From contig JACGWO010000012.1 in NCBI GenBank assembly GCA_034509735.1, positions 8,058,367-8,122,366 of the forward strand: a DNA stretch of 64,000 nt, in the 5' to 3' direction. This document shows positions 1 to 12,294 of this stretch, one piece after another. A program made the translations under genes and the position numbers. Position 1 is the stretch's first letter, and each line of letters begins with the position of its first letter. Source of the DNA: Sesamum alatum (Eukaryota; Streptophyta; Magnoliopsida; Lamiales; Pedaliaceae). The notes below the pieces were generated by a model. That model was given only the letters and a program-made list of their open reading frames with translations, made no database searches and was not told where the DNA came from.

Positions 1-1525
1 TCAAATCATACCAAAAGGGAAGAGCTTGAATGGAGTTGATTTGTCTCTTTCCAAAAGAGATAAGTCAACATACCACCTAGCATGAAACATGGCTGATTTT
101 GCTTCCTCCAAGGGAGCGTGTCGGCCATGTTTAATTAAGGAAAGAAGTCCAACTTCTTCGCATTCCAAATTAGGAATTATTTCTCCTCTCGGGTATAATT
201 TAACGGATCGGGTTTTATCGTAATCCAATTACGACGAACCCAATATTAAATCCAATTTAATGTCTACTTAAATTATTCCCGTTGATCTTTTAATCCAATT
301 AAAAGATCCAACGTCTGAACATCTCAACTTTCCATATTTAATCGAAAATCCAATTTACCGATTAAATGAAAGCCCGATACAATATCAGCCCGATCTAATG
401 GACTTTCCCTTAAGTAATCCAATTACTTATTTTATCCTTCGAGATTGACTCCAAGTCGATCTCTCAACCTTCTCGGTGATTTGTGTGTGACCCTTTAGGT
501 TCACCCTCAGCTAGACTTGGGCCCGTGTCCCACAAGGGCCTGTTACCATGGGTGGCCGTCTAGCAACGGTCCATGGCACTAGAGACTAGGTGAATTGGCA
601 TGAACATTTAGGCGCCGATTCCGTACGGGTACGATCCTTCCGTCTACTGTCTCCCGGCCTTAGTCTAGGGTATGGAATTGGGCGTCGGTTCCCATCCTTG
701 ACTAGGCATCTATGCTTAATACTCGAGACCACGTATGCTTCATTGCGTCGACACAGGAAACCATTCCCTGTTCGACCAACCACTGTGGCCACAACTTCAA
801 ACAGCATGAACGTGTCTCCGAGTGCATAGGAGATACCTCTGTCACATACTGACAGGGGACGGATCCTCTTCTTGGAATCCACCGTCCTCGCTACACATTC
901 TGACTGCACTGGACAAGGCTTATGATAATCATCTTACAGAATGATTACCTCTTGCCAGATCCAAGATACAGCCGTCCTGTGCACGCGACTGCCATGATCC
1001 CTCAAGTCTGAGGATTACTCCCGTACTATCAGAACCGGGGAAAACCAATCATACCAACCAAGCCTCCAAGGCTTCCATATGATGATCCCGCGAGTCAGTC
1101 CAGTCGGCTCGACCCTAGTCGACCAACCCATCAAGATCGTGTAGGCGTCCCACGCCTGTCGCCGATGAAACACGGCACTCATCTAATGAACACGACTCTT
1201 GACGGAAGTCTCAATAGGACTCTCGATGCCCTGTCTCGAGGTCCTCGACTTGGAACATTTCAGACCCAACTCTTAATCAGTTGGTTTCCTGACCACCATC
1301 CAATGCGTGGCCCAACTGCACGAGTTGTCATCCATGGTCTGTGGGCTTTGTTGCGATATAAGTTAAACACCGTTGTAATAAATGTAAGATGAGCGCAACA
1401 AAGAAGGTACCATTGGTGACGAATACTCATCTTATTCATCACATAATAATATTACATTTACATCAAGTTGTCAGATAGGTTACAAATCGCCAAACCTATT
1501 GGCTTTCTGGTCACCTATTCTAACA
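1..1525 (-). mobile_element. B-subfamily LTR, 3' LTR, cut by the window start
   Basis: On the minus strand this begins with TGTTAGAATAGGTGACC (ending at 1525 on the plus strand) and matches the intact B LTR at 29882-32111 and the minus-strand copy at 8651-10869. The R/U5 part lies off the left edge; position 1 here corresponds to about 9342 in the second copy. A polypurine tract remnant directly follows at 1526, so this was the 3' LTR of a minus-strand B element. The conserved CCATGG hairpin is at about 547-577 and the AGGCGT/ACGCCT hairpin at about 1143-1157. Homology is clear by eye; no alignment score was computed. Confidence 0.9.
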
Positions 1526-1546
1526 ATCTCGCACTTGACCTAAAGC
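1526..1546 (-). other. Polypurine tract and tail of a lost B internal region
   Basis: Read on the minus strand, this is a short purine-rich stretch containing AGGTCAAGTGCGAGAT directly before the LTR start TGTTAG. It matches the PPT of the other copies (AAGTGGGAGAT) with small changes. Only about 21 bp of B internal DNA is left before an A LTR begins at 1547. Either the A element inserted beside the PPT or recombination replaced the B interior. Confidence 0.75.
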
Positions 1547-3547
1547 TGAAAGAAAATCCGGTGGATGGTCCCAGGAATTGCGCGAATGCGGAAGCGCGGT
1601 AAAAATAAACATATTAAAATAAAAGGCATGCTTTTAATTTAAAGAACACGCTCAAGGGGTGTGTCCTTGAGGTTCCCGGGCGTTCGGTGTATTTCATGAT
1701 CATAAAACAATTAAATAAATCATGGAGGCCATAGAGTTGAAAAATAAAGAGGGACGAAAATCCTAAACGAGACCTACCCCGTTGTCGTTTTCGTCTTCAA
1801 CTGCTACTCGCGTTGTTCCCCGTTTTGCACCAAGACCTCGTTCTTGAGATCCTCCAAATCGTGACACACGATCCACCCACGTATCTTGCACGTCGTGCTA
1901 GCAATGAACAAGTATTATTTTTGGAGTGGACGAATCAATAACTCGTTATCAATTAACGGTATTGGTTCGTCTAAGTTCTTGATGTTCCAAGAACAAAAAG
2001 AACTAAGAAAAATATTTTCTTGCTAGAGAAAGAGAGAGGGGGCGGACGAGAGGTAGGAGAGGGAGAGTGTGTGTTGTGTGTGTTTTTCAAGAATCATCAT
2101 CCTCTTAGATGTTGGAAGCTAGGGGTTTATATAGAGGAAGAGTTTAATCCTCTTTAAACTCAAACTCTAAGTAACCTAATTTGACTAGGATTTTGACCTA
2201 GTCAAAGTCCTAGTCAAACTAGTGTTTGACTTAGTCAAACGAATCCTAGCCTTTCCATCTCCCCTTTCCATCTCGACCGTTGATTTTTAATTTAATGGAA
2301 TATTTAAATCCTATTAAATATTCCAAAAGGCTAAATAAATATAATATAATAAATTAATATTATAATTTATTCTTAAGCCTATTAAATCAACCCTTTTAAT
2401 AAATTCTATTTATTAATTTAATTCCTTTTATCAAATAGAAGGAATTAATTTCTCCAAGAAAATATAGGACCCGATTAAATCTAATTTAATCATTCCTTTA
2501 CTCCAATATTTAATTCCAAATTAAATACTAAGTGTGTGTGGATAGTGTGTGACTCTTTAGGTTCACCATTCAGCTAGACTTGGTCGGATTCCTAGAATCC
2601 GTCCGTTACCATGGGTGGCCATCTAGCAACGGTCCATGGCACTAGAGACTAGGTGAAATATTCGGGGATGAACATTTAGGTTCTAACAGTACACTTGTCC
2701 TTCTGTCTTCGGTCTCATCACTTAGAGTCTAGGGCACGGAAGATGCAGGTACCCATTTTGGACCTAAGTGTCGGTCTGTCCTCACTAAACGCCGCAAGGG
2801 AAACCTTTTCCCTTCTGTTCAGTCACTGTGGCCACAGATTTCAGGGACAAGACACAGAGCATATATGAGACTCAACTGTCAACACCTTTTGACAAGAGAC
2901 AGATCCATTCTTGGAAACTACTGTCACTTTGTACACCCGAGCTGCACTAGACATGACTTATGACTACTCAAGAGTATTTTGGCAATCTCTCACCATATCT
3001 AAGATACAGACCTGATGCACAGGTAAACTCAGCAGTTCCTCAAGTCAAAGGACTTGGCCTGTACCGTTGGAATCGGGAATACACGTCATACCTTGCTGAC
3101 CATACTCAAGGTCCTCCGTAAGACGGTTCCCACGAGTCACCTCAGTCAGCTGCTTCCTAGCATGCTGACCCACTAACACTGCTTAGACGATCTTCGTCAC
3201 CCGTCGATGAAATACGACAGCAGATGCTTAGTGCAAGTCTCAAAGGGAATCCCAGTACCCATTTTCGGGATTCGTTGACTTGGAGATTTCCGGACTGATT
3301 CGGTAAGACTGATTTCATGGACCTACCTCCAAGCATAGTCCCAGTCCCCGAAATCATTTCTCAGTCCGTGGGCTTTGTTTGCGTAGTGAACAGAAATGTA
3401 AATGCAGATAAGTGAACGTAAACAAAGTATTGCCATATGAATTTTCACTTCTTTATTCATAAATATTTTATCAAATACCAAAGAATTGTCTAGACATAGG
3501 TTACATATTCCTGCCAAAATTGGCTTACATGGTCACCTATTCTAACA
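1547..3547 (-). mobile_element. A-subfamily LTR, 3' LTR of minus-strand element 1
   Basis: The 2001-bp unit runs on the minus strand from TGTTAGAATAGG (3547) to CTTTCA (1547), the same termini as the A LTRs at 48371-50362 and 56508-58510. It is followed inward by a PPT at 3548 and a gag-pol reading toward it, so it is the 3' LTR of element 1. It carries the GACGA/TCGTC hairpin (3186-3198) and the CCATGG hairpin (near 2608-2638), and a short GT-rich microsatellite near 2067-2081. It lies directly against a B-type PPT remnant, so it sits inside a B element. Confidence 0.92.
2126..2133 (-). promoter_or_regulatory. Probable TATA box of the A LTR
   Basis: TATATAAA on the minus strand lies about 1.4 kb into the LTR, just upstream of the GT/GA-rich stretch. 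The same position holds TATATATA, TATAAATA or TATATAAA in all other A LTRs that include it. The U3/R boundary would be about 30 bp downstream. This is inferred from position and conservation. Confidence 0.6.
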
Positions 3548-3563
3548 ATCTCCCACTTGACCT
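3548..3563 (-). other. Polypurine tract of element 1
   Basis: On the minus strand AGGTCAAGTGGGAGAT ends directly at the LTR start and begins right after the RNase H stop codon. This is the expected site for plus-strand DNA priming in an LTR retrotransposon. Confidence 0.8.
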
Positions 3564-6500
3564 TTAAAGCCAATTGCCCATATGCTTAATCCCCATCTTC
3601 TCAAGATGTTGCGTATGAGCGCTCTGCGACATAGGCTTTGTCAGCGGGTCTGCTGTGTTGTCTGCCGAGTTGACTCGGTCCATCGGGACGTCACCTCTTC
3701 CTACCATTTCTCTAAGAAGATGGTAGCGTCTAAGAATATGTTTGGAACGGTGATGAGATCTCGGTTCCTTTGCTTGCGCTATAGCGCCGTTGTTATCACA
3801 GAAGATGACAACGGGCTCGGCGATGCTAGGCACCACACCCAACCCTTGGATGTAGTTTCTCATCCAAACCGCTTCCTTAGCAGCTTCTGAAGCTGCTATG
3901 TATTCAGCCTCTGTGGTGGAGTCAGCAATGGTTGCTTGCTTGGAACTTTTCCAAGCTACTACTCCTCCATTGAGTTTGAATACGTACCCCGATTGAGACT
4001 TGGCATCATCGTCATCAGACTGGAAGCTAGCGTCGCTAAAGCCTTCCAGAATTAGTTCTCCATTGCCATAGACTAGGAACATTTTCTTAGTCCTTCTTAG
4101 GTACTTAAGGATGCCCTTAACAGCATTCCAATGTGCCTCTCCTACGCAGGACTGATATCTGCTTGTTACGCTCAAAGCGTATGCAATGTCAGGCCTAGTG
4201 CAGTGGACCGCATATTGTATGCTACCTACGGCGGAGGCATAGGGGATGACCTTCATCCTTTCAAGTTCCTCATCAGTCTGTGGGGACTGTTTCTTGGATA
4301 ACTTGATCCCATGCCTCATTGGAAGGAATCCTCGTTTGGAGTTGTCCATTCGATATCTCTTTAGGACTTTCTCCATATACGAGTTTTGGGTGAGTCCTAA
4401 CATCCTTTTAGATCTGTCCCTGACAATCTGGATGCCTAGGATGTAGGAGGTTTCACCCAAGTCCTTCATGGAAAAACTGGGTTGACAACCATGCTTTTGT
4501 GTTTCCTAACATTTCTGACGTCATTACCAATGAGCAGAATGTCATCCACATAAAGCACTAGGAACACTATTGAGCTCCCACTGACCTTCTTGTATACACA
4601 AGGGTCGGATTCGTTTTTGATGAAGTCATATCCCCGTATTACTTCATCAAATCGAATGTTCCAACTTCGGGAGGCTTGTTTGAGGCCATAGATGGACTTC
4701 TGGAGGCGACAGACTTTCTGTTCTTCTCCAGTGACCAGTGAAACCCTGCGGCTGATCCATATAGATCTCTTCTTCAACGAAACCGTTGAGGAAGGCCGTT
4801 TTCACGTCCATCTGCCATATCTCATAGTCATACCATGCTGCTATGGCGAGCAGAATCCGAATGGACTTAGCCATGGCTACCGGCGAGTAGGTATCCTCAA
4901 AATCGACCCCGGGTCGTTGAGTGTATCCCTTAGCTACAAGCCTAGCCTTAAAGGTTGTGACTTCTCCATCAACGCCAAGTTTGCGCTTGTAGACCCACTT
5001 ACAGCCCACTGGCTTAACACCTTTCGGTGGATCTACGAGACTCCAAACTTGGTTTTCGCTCATGGAGTCCATTTCGGCTTTCATGGCCTCAAGCCATTTC
5101 CCGGAGTCGATGTCAGACATCGCTTCTCCATAAGTCTTAGGATCGTTATCCAAAAGATCGGTCGCACCTAGAAAGCCATATCTCATTGGAGGTCTGGACT
5201 CTCTAGTGGACCTACGGAGAACGGGAACGTCAGTGGTGACTGTGGGCGCTGACTGTATCGGAGCCGGTGGTTCAGGAACCGGGGCTGGCTGTTCCTGAGG
5301 CTGTCCTTCATGCCTAGCATGTTGGACTTCTCGAGGTTGGTCAGCCCTTCGGCTGTCTATCCTGAATCCTCTAAGTGAGGGTTCCGCGGCTTCTTCTGAT
5401 GGCTGGATTCCATCACTTGATTCCTCAAGGATCAGCTCATCAGGTTGGATATCCTCCGGGAAGCCTTGCTCCAAGAATACTGCATTTCTTGAAACGAACA
5501 CCTTTTGTTCCAAGGAGTCATAAAAGTAATAACCCGCAATTTCTTTAGGGTATCCAACGAACCTGCATAAGCTAGACCTAGATTCTAACTTATCTCCCAC
5601 TAACCTCTTGACGTATGCGGGGCTACCCACACTTTCAAGTAGTTGTAGGATGCAGGCTTGCCGTGCCATATCTCATATGGTGTTTGGGTCAATGTGCTAG
5701 TAGGCGCCAAATTCAATAATTTGGCCGCCGTTTCTAGTGCATAGCCCCAAAACGATAAGGGCAATTTGGTAAAACTCATCATGGACCGAACCATGTCCAA
5801 CAGGGTTCGATTCCTCCTTTCAGAGACACCATTTAACTGCGGTGTTCCTGGAGGTGTCCATTCTGATATTATACCATGTTCTTTTAGATAGTCTAGGAAT
5901 TCCGTACTAAGGTATTCACCGCCTCGGTCGGACCGAAGGATTTTAATTTTGCAGTTGGTTTGGTTCTCCACTTCAAGTCTGAATTCTTTAAACCTCTCAA
6001 GAGCTTCAGACTTGTACCTCATCAGGTAAACATAACCAAACCGTGAATGATCATCGGTGAAGGTTATGAAGTAGGAGAACCCACCTCGGGCCTGCGTCCT
6101 TAGTGGTCCACATACGTCTGTATGGACCAAGTCCAACAGACCTGTGGTAAGCCTGCTTTGTCCTACAAAGGGCCTCTTGGTCATTTTCCCTCTTAGACAG
6201 GACTCACAAGTTGGTAGATCGTTCAAGTCCCCAACCTCTAGGTTCTTTGAGTTTACCAACCTTTTCATCCTATCTTGGGATATGTGACCTAGCCTAGCGT
6301 GCCACAGACGTGCGTTCCTGTTATTATCTAATTTTCGTTTGTGTTGTGCATTGAGGACGAAATTTGTTTGTTGCAAGATATAGAGTCCGTTATGTAATGT
6401 ACCAAGTAGATGAGCAATTCCACACCTCATCAAATAAAAGCAATTTTTATTGATTCTAAACTCATAACCACTATTGTCCAACAATGGAATGGAAATGATG

Positions 6501-7096
6501 TTTTTAATCATACTGGGTACAAAATAAACTTGTTCTAAATCTATGCTAATATTATCACTAATCACTAGAGTGGCGGATCCTACTGCTTCTGCCGAGATGG
6601 CCTTGCCATTCCCAAGCTTCAGGATCATGTCCCCGCTACCCAGTTTTCTGCTTCTTTTCAACACCTGCAAGTCATTGCAAATGTGAGCTCCACAGCCGGT
6701 ATCTACTACCCAAGAGGCAGAACTAGTGACCATATTAACCTCAATCACATATATACCTTGGTTCGAGAAGAGTTTGGGGCACTCTCTCTTCCAATGCCCT
6801 TTCTCACGGCAGTTGATACATATGTCATATGCCTTTGACTGTTGCTTGGAGATAACCTTTCCCTTTCCTTTGCCTTTTCCCTCTTTGGCAATGGGAACAC
6901 TCTTAGTGTTCGTAGCTGCTTTGACGGTCTTTCCCTTCCCTTTCCCTTCCGGTAAGGTCCTAGGGAGAGGCTCATCCATGACGTAGCCTTGGTTCTCGTA
7001 ATCTAGGACTATCCTGAGATTTCGCAACTAGTCGTTGTAGTTTGTTCCATTGAATTTGTTTTTCTCAAGAATGGTTCAAAGTGGGTTCTTAGACAT
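3564..7096 (-). pseudogene. Copia gag-pol polyprotein, element 1, broken
   Basis: The domains run gag, zinc knuckle, protease, integrase, RT, RNase H. Gag starts at 7096 but meets a TGA at codon 7 and another stop in the NYNDWLRN region. It then lacks most of its middle: LPEG joins the Lys/Gly-rich linker KGKGK directly. The knuckle CINCREKGHWKREC is intact (about 6770-6820). Protease has DTG (near 6700). Integrase has its HHCC zinc site, TDVCGP, SDRGGEY and NGVSERR, giving D and D-35-E. A one-base loss near 5620 and one-base gains near 4735 and 4485, with local changes near 4510, break the pol frame. RT has QMDVKTAFLNG and YVDDILL. RNase H (GFSDASF, TEAEYIA, FCDNNGA, ADPLTK) is whole and ends with its natural stop at 3564. 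This was an A-type element, now unable to make a full polyprotein. Confidence 0.93.
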
Positions 7097-7473
7097 TTTA
7101 AAATCTACATTTTAGAAAACAGCGCGCAATCAGCAGAAAATAAAAGACGGTGGTTTGATAAAATAATTAAATGCATGGACTTTAGTCATTTAATCCTCCC
7201 ACTATTTATACGAAAACACGGTACTCTCAAACGTGATTTTCGGGAAATCCTTTCCAAGTGGGCTTGGGTTCCACAGCGATTTTTCCCATACCCCGCTTTT
7301 ACGATTCGCATGGAAAAGATCCTGTGGGAGGTATTCCATACCATTCTCGTTCCACGAGATTCCCAAGATTATTGCCTCACTCTTTCACATGATCCCGAGG
7401 ACTCCAAGCGAATCATGTTAATTGGGCGTTAGACCCAACCCAATCGACCGAGCCACGGACCCACTGGTACCCC

Positions 7474-7563
7474 CACGACTCGTGAGACAGGTAGCAGTAG
7501 CCCGCTTTACGTTCATGACATAATGCAGCTTCCTTTAAGTACAATAACGTGCCACGACTCGTG
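7474..7563 (-). promoter_or_regulatory. Paired 11-bp palindromes in the gag leader
   Basis: CACGACTCGTG occurs at 7474-7484 and again at 7553-7563, 79 bp apart. The same pair, with at most one change, occurs in the other leaders: 40633 and 40713; 52166 and 52245; 35207 and 35289 (spacing 79-82 bp). Self-complementary motifs in a retroelement leader could serve RNA dimerisation or packaging. That role is inference. Confidence 0.5.
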
Positions 7564-7868
7564 AGACCACGCTATTGACCTAAAGCAGCTTCCTCACTAT
7601 GCCATGGATTGGAAGGCATGGACAAACTCCTAGAGTTCATGTCCACTTTGTCTAGGGTCTAATATTTTGACATTGGTCCAACCAATGTGAGAGTAAGTAA
7701 TGACCGAGATCTCAAATAAATATCTACACATACATCCATAATGCGTAAATAAACCATTCATAGCAATTATACGATAAATAAATAATCCATTCATCCATCA
7801 TCATAACCACATGAAAAATTAAAGCCTAGCACGCCCCTGTTGGATGATCACGAGCCCGAATCCTATGC

Positions 7869-7892
7869 GATCCACTGAGCCCGCAGTGGATC
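7869..7892 (-). promoter_or_regulatory. Conserved leader hairpin with loop CGGGCT
   Basis: Sense (minus-strand) stem GATCCACTG pairs perfectly with CAGTGGATC around the loop CGGGCT. The homologous stem in the B element (32973-32996) is GACTCACTG with CAGTGGGTT. It keeps all nine pairs, with one U-A to C-G swap and two G-U steps. The copy at 51830-51853 has one mismatch, and the copy at 41036-41059 has one G-U pair. The pattern fits a structured leader RNA. Confidence 0.55.
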
Positions 7893-8650
7893 TATGGTCA
7901 ATCTAGGGTTGGTCCTATACTATTACATTAATAGTAACCCAATCATCATGCTGATGGGCCTTGGTCTCTTTTTCTCTTTCTTCACTTCATGGAAAACACC
8001 AAGGGGCCTCCCGTCTGGGCTCTCCATGTGGTCCTTCTTTCTTCTCCACCAATTACAAAAAAAAAGGAAACCTCACTCCTAGTCTACTCTCATTACATAT
8101 TGAAAAATAGAAACCCCAGCGAAAACCCGGGGGGAGTACATAAGGAGGGAGGTAGAATGCCTTATTATTCCAAGGCAACTAGAAAGAGAGAAGGAGAAAG
8201 CAGTAAAAGAGGCACACAGGCCCAACAGGAAATAAACCATACATCCGGTCTTAGGGCTCGCGATCATCCATTTCCATCCAACACACATAATCACATGATC
8301 CAATCACATAATTACATAATACCACCAACATATGATTTCCAATCATAAATATCCAAAATAATTAATTAATATGTGCACAACGTGTGAAAAATAAAACACA
8401 AATATTGGTAATAATATTTTCTCATTTTAGGAAAACCTTTCCTCATTATTTTAAGTAAAATAACCCCGGGATTCCGAATCCAATTTATTTTACTCCTAAA
8501 ATAATGTCTTTAGAAAAATAGGCATAATTGAACCAAAAATGAATTTTCAGAATTAATTCAAAATTAAAACTGAAAATAATTAAAAAAAATAAAAGAAAAT
8601 TCCTGCTAGGGTTTTGAAACCCTAGCAGCAGCAGCTGCCGCCGCCGCCGC

Positions 8651-10869
8651 CGGATCCGCCCGGGAGCGCGAGCGGAAGCGAGAAAGCGAGAAATGGTGCG
8701 TAAATTTAAATCAAATTCAAAATACGTGAATCCCAAGGGGTGTACCCTTGGGTGCTCAACCGGGCGTTCGATGTAGGATGTGTAAATATTAAAACATAAA
8801 TTTAAGCACATAGGGCATAGATATATAAATGAAATCAATCAAAGCGTAATAAACTGTTACCTTTGATTGTTTAGCGTATGCTCCCGGCTACTTGCGTTGT
8901 TCCTTCTCCGGAATGCTCACGAAATCAAAATGTATGAATTTTCCAAAGGTGATCCACACCACACCGGAAGAAACACACGTTCTTCTCGGTAGAAAAGAAC
9001 GGGTTTAGAAGGAATCGGTTTAAGAGAAGAACACTATGAATTAGTGTTCTCTTAAACTTACTTTGTTCTTCTTCTTGATTCAAAATCAAGTGAAGAACAC
9101 AAGTGTGAGAGAGGGAGGGAGCACGAAATTTGAGAGAGAGGAGAGGATTTTTGTCTTCTCTTTTTTTTTTTTAGAAAAAGATGAATAATGAATCACTTAT
9201 GCTTGGTGTTGTATATTCTAATATATATACATAATTAATGTGATTATTGGAATGTGTCTAGGTTCATCCAAGGATGTCTAGATTCATTCCAATCAATCAC
9301 CATCAATTCTTCAATCAAGCCTACCGAAATTTATGGTATGATCAAATCATACCAAAAGGGAAGAGCTTGATTGGAGTTGATTTGTCTCTTTCCAAAAGAG
9401 ATAAGTCAACATACCACCTAGCATGAAACATGGCTGATTTTGCTTCCTCCAAGGGAGCGTGTCGGCCATGTTTAATTAAGGAAAGAAGTCCAACTTCTTC
9501 GCATTCCAAATTAGGAATTATTTCTCCTCTCGGGTATAATTTAACGGACCGGGTTTTATCGTAATCCAATTACGACGAACCCAATATTAAGTCCAATTTA
9601 ATGTCCACTTAAATTATTCCCGTTGATCTTTTAATCCAATTAAAAGATCCAACGTCTGAACATCTCAACTTTCCATATTTAATCGAAAATCCAATTTACC
9701 GATTAAATGAAAGCCCGATACAATATCGGCCCGTCCATCCAATGGACTTTCCCTTAAATAATCCAATTACTTATTTTATCCTTCGAGATTGACTCCAAGT
9801 CGATCTCTCAACCTCCTCGGTGATTTGTGTGTGACTCTTTAGGTTCACCCTCAGCTAGACTTGGGCCCGTGTCCCACAAGGGGCCGTTACCATGGGTGGC
9901 CGTCTAGAAACGGTGCATGGCACTAGAGACTAGGTGAATTGGCGTGAACATTTAGGCGCCGATTCCGTACGGGTACGATCCTTCCGTCTACCGTCTCCCG
10001 GCCTTAGTCTAGGGTATGGAATTGGGCGTCGGTTCCCATCCTTGACTTGGCATCTATGCTTAATACTCGAGACCACGTATGCTTCATTGCGTCGACACAG
10101 GAAACCATTCCCTGTTCGACCAACCACTGTGGCCACAGCTTCAAACAGCATGAACGTGTCTCCGAGTGCATAGGAGATACCTCTGTCACATACTGACAGG
10201 GGATGGATCCTCTTCTTGGAATCCACCGTCCTCGCTACACATTCTGACTGCACTGGACAAGGCTTATGATAATCATCTTACAGAATGATTACCTCTTGCC
10301 AGATCCAAGATACAGCCGTCCTGTGCACGCGACTGCCATGATCCCTCAAGTCTGAGGATTACTCCCGTACTATCGGAATCGGGGAAAACCAATCATACCG
10401 ACTAAGCCTCCAAGGCTTCCATATGATGATCCCCGCGAGTCAGTCCAGTCGGCTCGACCCTAGTCGACCAACCCATCAAGATCGTGTAGGCGTCCCACGC
10501 CTGTCGCCGATGAAACGCGGCACTCATCTAATGAACACGACTCTTGATGCAAGTCTCAATAGGACTCTCGATGCCCTGTCTCGAGGTCCTCGACTTGGAA
10601 CATTTCAGACCCAACTCTTAATCAGTTGGTTTCATGACCACCATCCAATGCATGGCCCAACTGCACGAGTTGTCATCCATGGTCTGTGGGCTTTGTTGCG
10701 ATATAAGTTAAACACCGTTTTAACAAATGTAAGATGAGCGCAACAAAGAAGGTACCATTGGTGACGAATCTCATCTTATTCATCACATAATAATATTACA
10801 TTTACATCAAGTTGTCAGATAGGTTACAAATCGCCAAACCTATTGGTTTTCTGGTCACCTATTCTAACA
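8651..10869 (-). mobile_element. B-subfamily LTR, near full length, lacking about 12 terminal bases
   Basis: The minus-strand copy starts with TGTTAGAATAGG at 10869 and matches the intact B LTR at 29882-32111 until CGGATCCG near 8651. The final bases of the LTR, the PBS and the CG-rich leader part are missing, and it runs directly into an A-type leader. It may be the 5' LTR partner of the B LTR at 1-1525. The CCATGG hairpin is near 9891-9921 and the AGGCGT/ACGCCT hairpin at 10488-10502. A sense-strand frame of 107 codons at 9930-10253 recurs in the other B LTRs. Confidence 0.88.
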
Positions 10870-12178
10870 ATCAGAGCGTAAATGTTCACTCCAACATTCA
10901 CCTAGTCTCTAGTGCCATGGACCATTGCTAGACGGCCACCCATGGTAAGGGGCCCATGTTGGACACGTGCCCAAGTCTAGCTGAGGGTGAACCTAAAGGG
11001 TCACACACAAATCAACGAGAAGGTGGAGAAATTGACTTGGAGTCAATTTCGGAGGATGATTAAGTAATTGGATTACTTAAGAAATTGTCCATTGGATTGA
11101 CGGGCCGATATTGTATCAGGCCCTCATTTAATCGGTAAATGGGATTTATCGATTAACATAGAAAGTTGAGACCTCTTGGATCTTTTTATTGGATTAAAAG
11201 ATCAATGAGAATTATTTAAGTGGACCTTGAATTAAATTGAATTTAATTTTGGGATTGCTGTAATTGGATTACAGTGGAACCCGGTCCGTTAAATTTTGAC
11301 CCAAGAGGTGTGTTAATTCCACTTTTGGAATAGGAAGAAGTTGGACTTCTTCCCTAATTGGGCATGGTCGAAAATGCCACCTTTGAGGGAGCGAAAATCG
11401 GCCATGCTAGTGCTTGATGTGGTTGACTTGTCTCTTTTGGTAAGAGACAAATCAATTCCAATCAAGCCTCTCTCTTTTGGTATGATTTAAGCATACCTTA
11501 AGGGATGGTAGGCTTCATTGAAGAATTAATGGGATTGATTGGGATGAATCTAGACATCCTTGGATGAACCTAGACACATTCCAATTATCACATTAATTAT
11601 GTATATATATGGGTATATACTAACATCAAAGCAAGAGAATCATAATTTATCTTTTTCTAGGAAAAGGAAGAAGAAAAATCACACCCTCTCTCCCCTAGCT
11701 CTCGGCCACTCTCTCCCTCTTTACTTGTGTTCTTCATTTGATCTTGGATCAATTGGAAGAACAAATTAAGTTTAAGAAGAACACTAATTGATAGTGTTGA
11801 TCTTCTTAAACCGAATCCTCCTAGATCCGTTTTCCTCTAGCAAGAAAAACGAGCATCTCTTCCAGTATGGTGTGGATCACCTTTGGAGAGTTCATACATT
11901 TGAGCTTTGTGAGCATTCTGGAGAGGAACAACACCAGTAGCCGATTGCGAGATAAACTACAAAGGTAACTTCAGTCATTTACGCTTTGGTAGTTTATTAT
12001 TTTTCTATGCCCTATATTCAATAAAAGAATATAATATTGTTACATCCTACATCGAACGCCCGATTGAGCACTCAAGGGAACACCCCTAGGGATTTTATGA
12101 TTATTGCATTTAATTTATGCAATTTATTTCATCTCAAGCTTCTGCTCGCGCTCCCGGGCGGATCCGCTTGTCCCTTCA
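10870..12178 (+). mobile_element. B-subfamily LTR, plus strand, missing its first ~900 bp
   Basis: From about 10877 the sequence matches the B LTR from the start of the cctagtctctag block onward and ends with GGATCCGCTTGTCCCTTCA at 12178. The first ~900 bp are cut off by the minus-strand B LTR ending at 10869. No PBS follows at 12179, so it is a 3' LTR or a solo LTR. The missing start should lie beyond the left edge if the 1-10869 block inserted into it. Confidence 0.85.
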
Positions 12179-12294
12179 AAGCCATCACAAGCCTTGTGAG
12201 AGGCTCTATCCCGTGACAAATGAGGCACAGATTCGTCGAAACTCTTCTCTGTTGACCCTCAAGATCAGACGGCGATGAGGCCGCCCCAAACATA
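12179..12294. other. Short unassigned island between two LTRs
   Basis: These 116 bp match none of the LTRs or internal regions seen elsewhere in the window. They lie between the end of a plus-strand B LTR and the start of the A element at 12295. This may be a piece of the original host flank or of another element. I see no protein motif. Confidence 0.5.

Larger units (their letters stand above)
7097..8650 (-). other. Untranslated leader of element 1, 5' part missing
   Basis: About 1.55 kb before gag matches the leader of the plus-strand element at 51060-52634. It has two copies of the palindrome CACGACTCGTG (7474-7484 and 7553-7563) and the hairpin GATCCACTG/CAGTGGATC (7869-7892). The CG-rich block and primer binding site that should follow are missing: near 8640 a GCCGCC run passes straight into a B LTR. 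No coding function is visible. Short open frames here are not conserved. Confidence 0.75.

Noticed and set aside
3582..3890. Frames antisense to RNase H and RT
   Set aside because: They are shadows of the strongly conserved pol coding sequence on the other strand.
1..10869. Reading 1-10869 as one intact B element
   Set aside because: The interior ends in its own A 3' LTR and PPT, and the B 5' LTR joins the leader without a PBS, so it is a composite.
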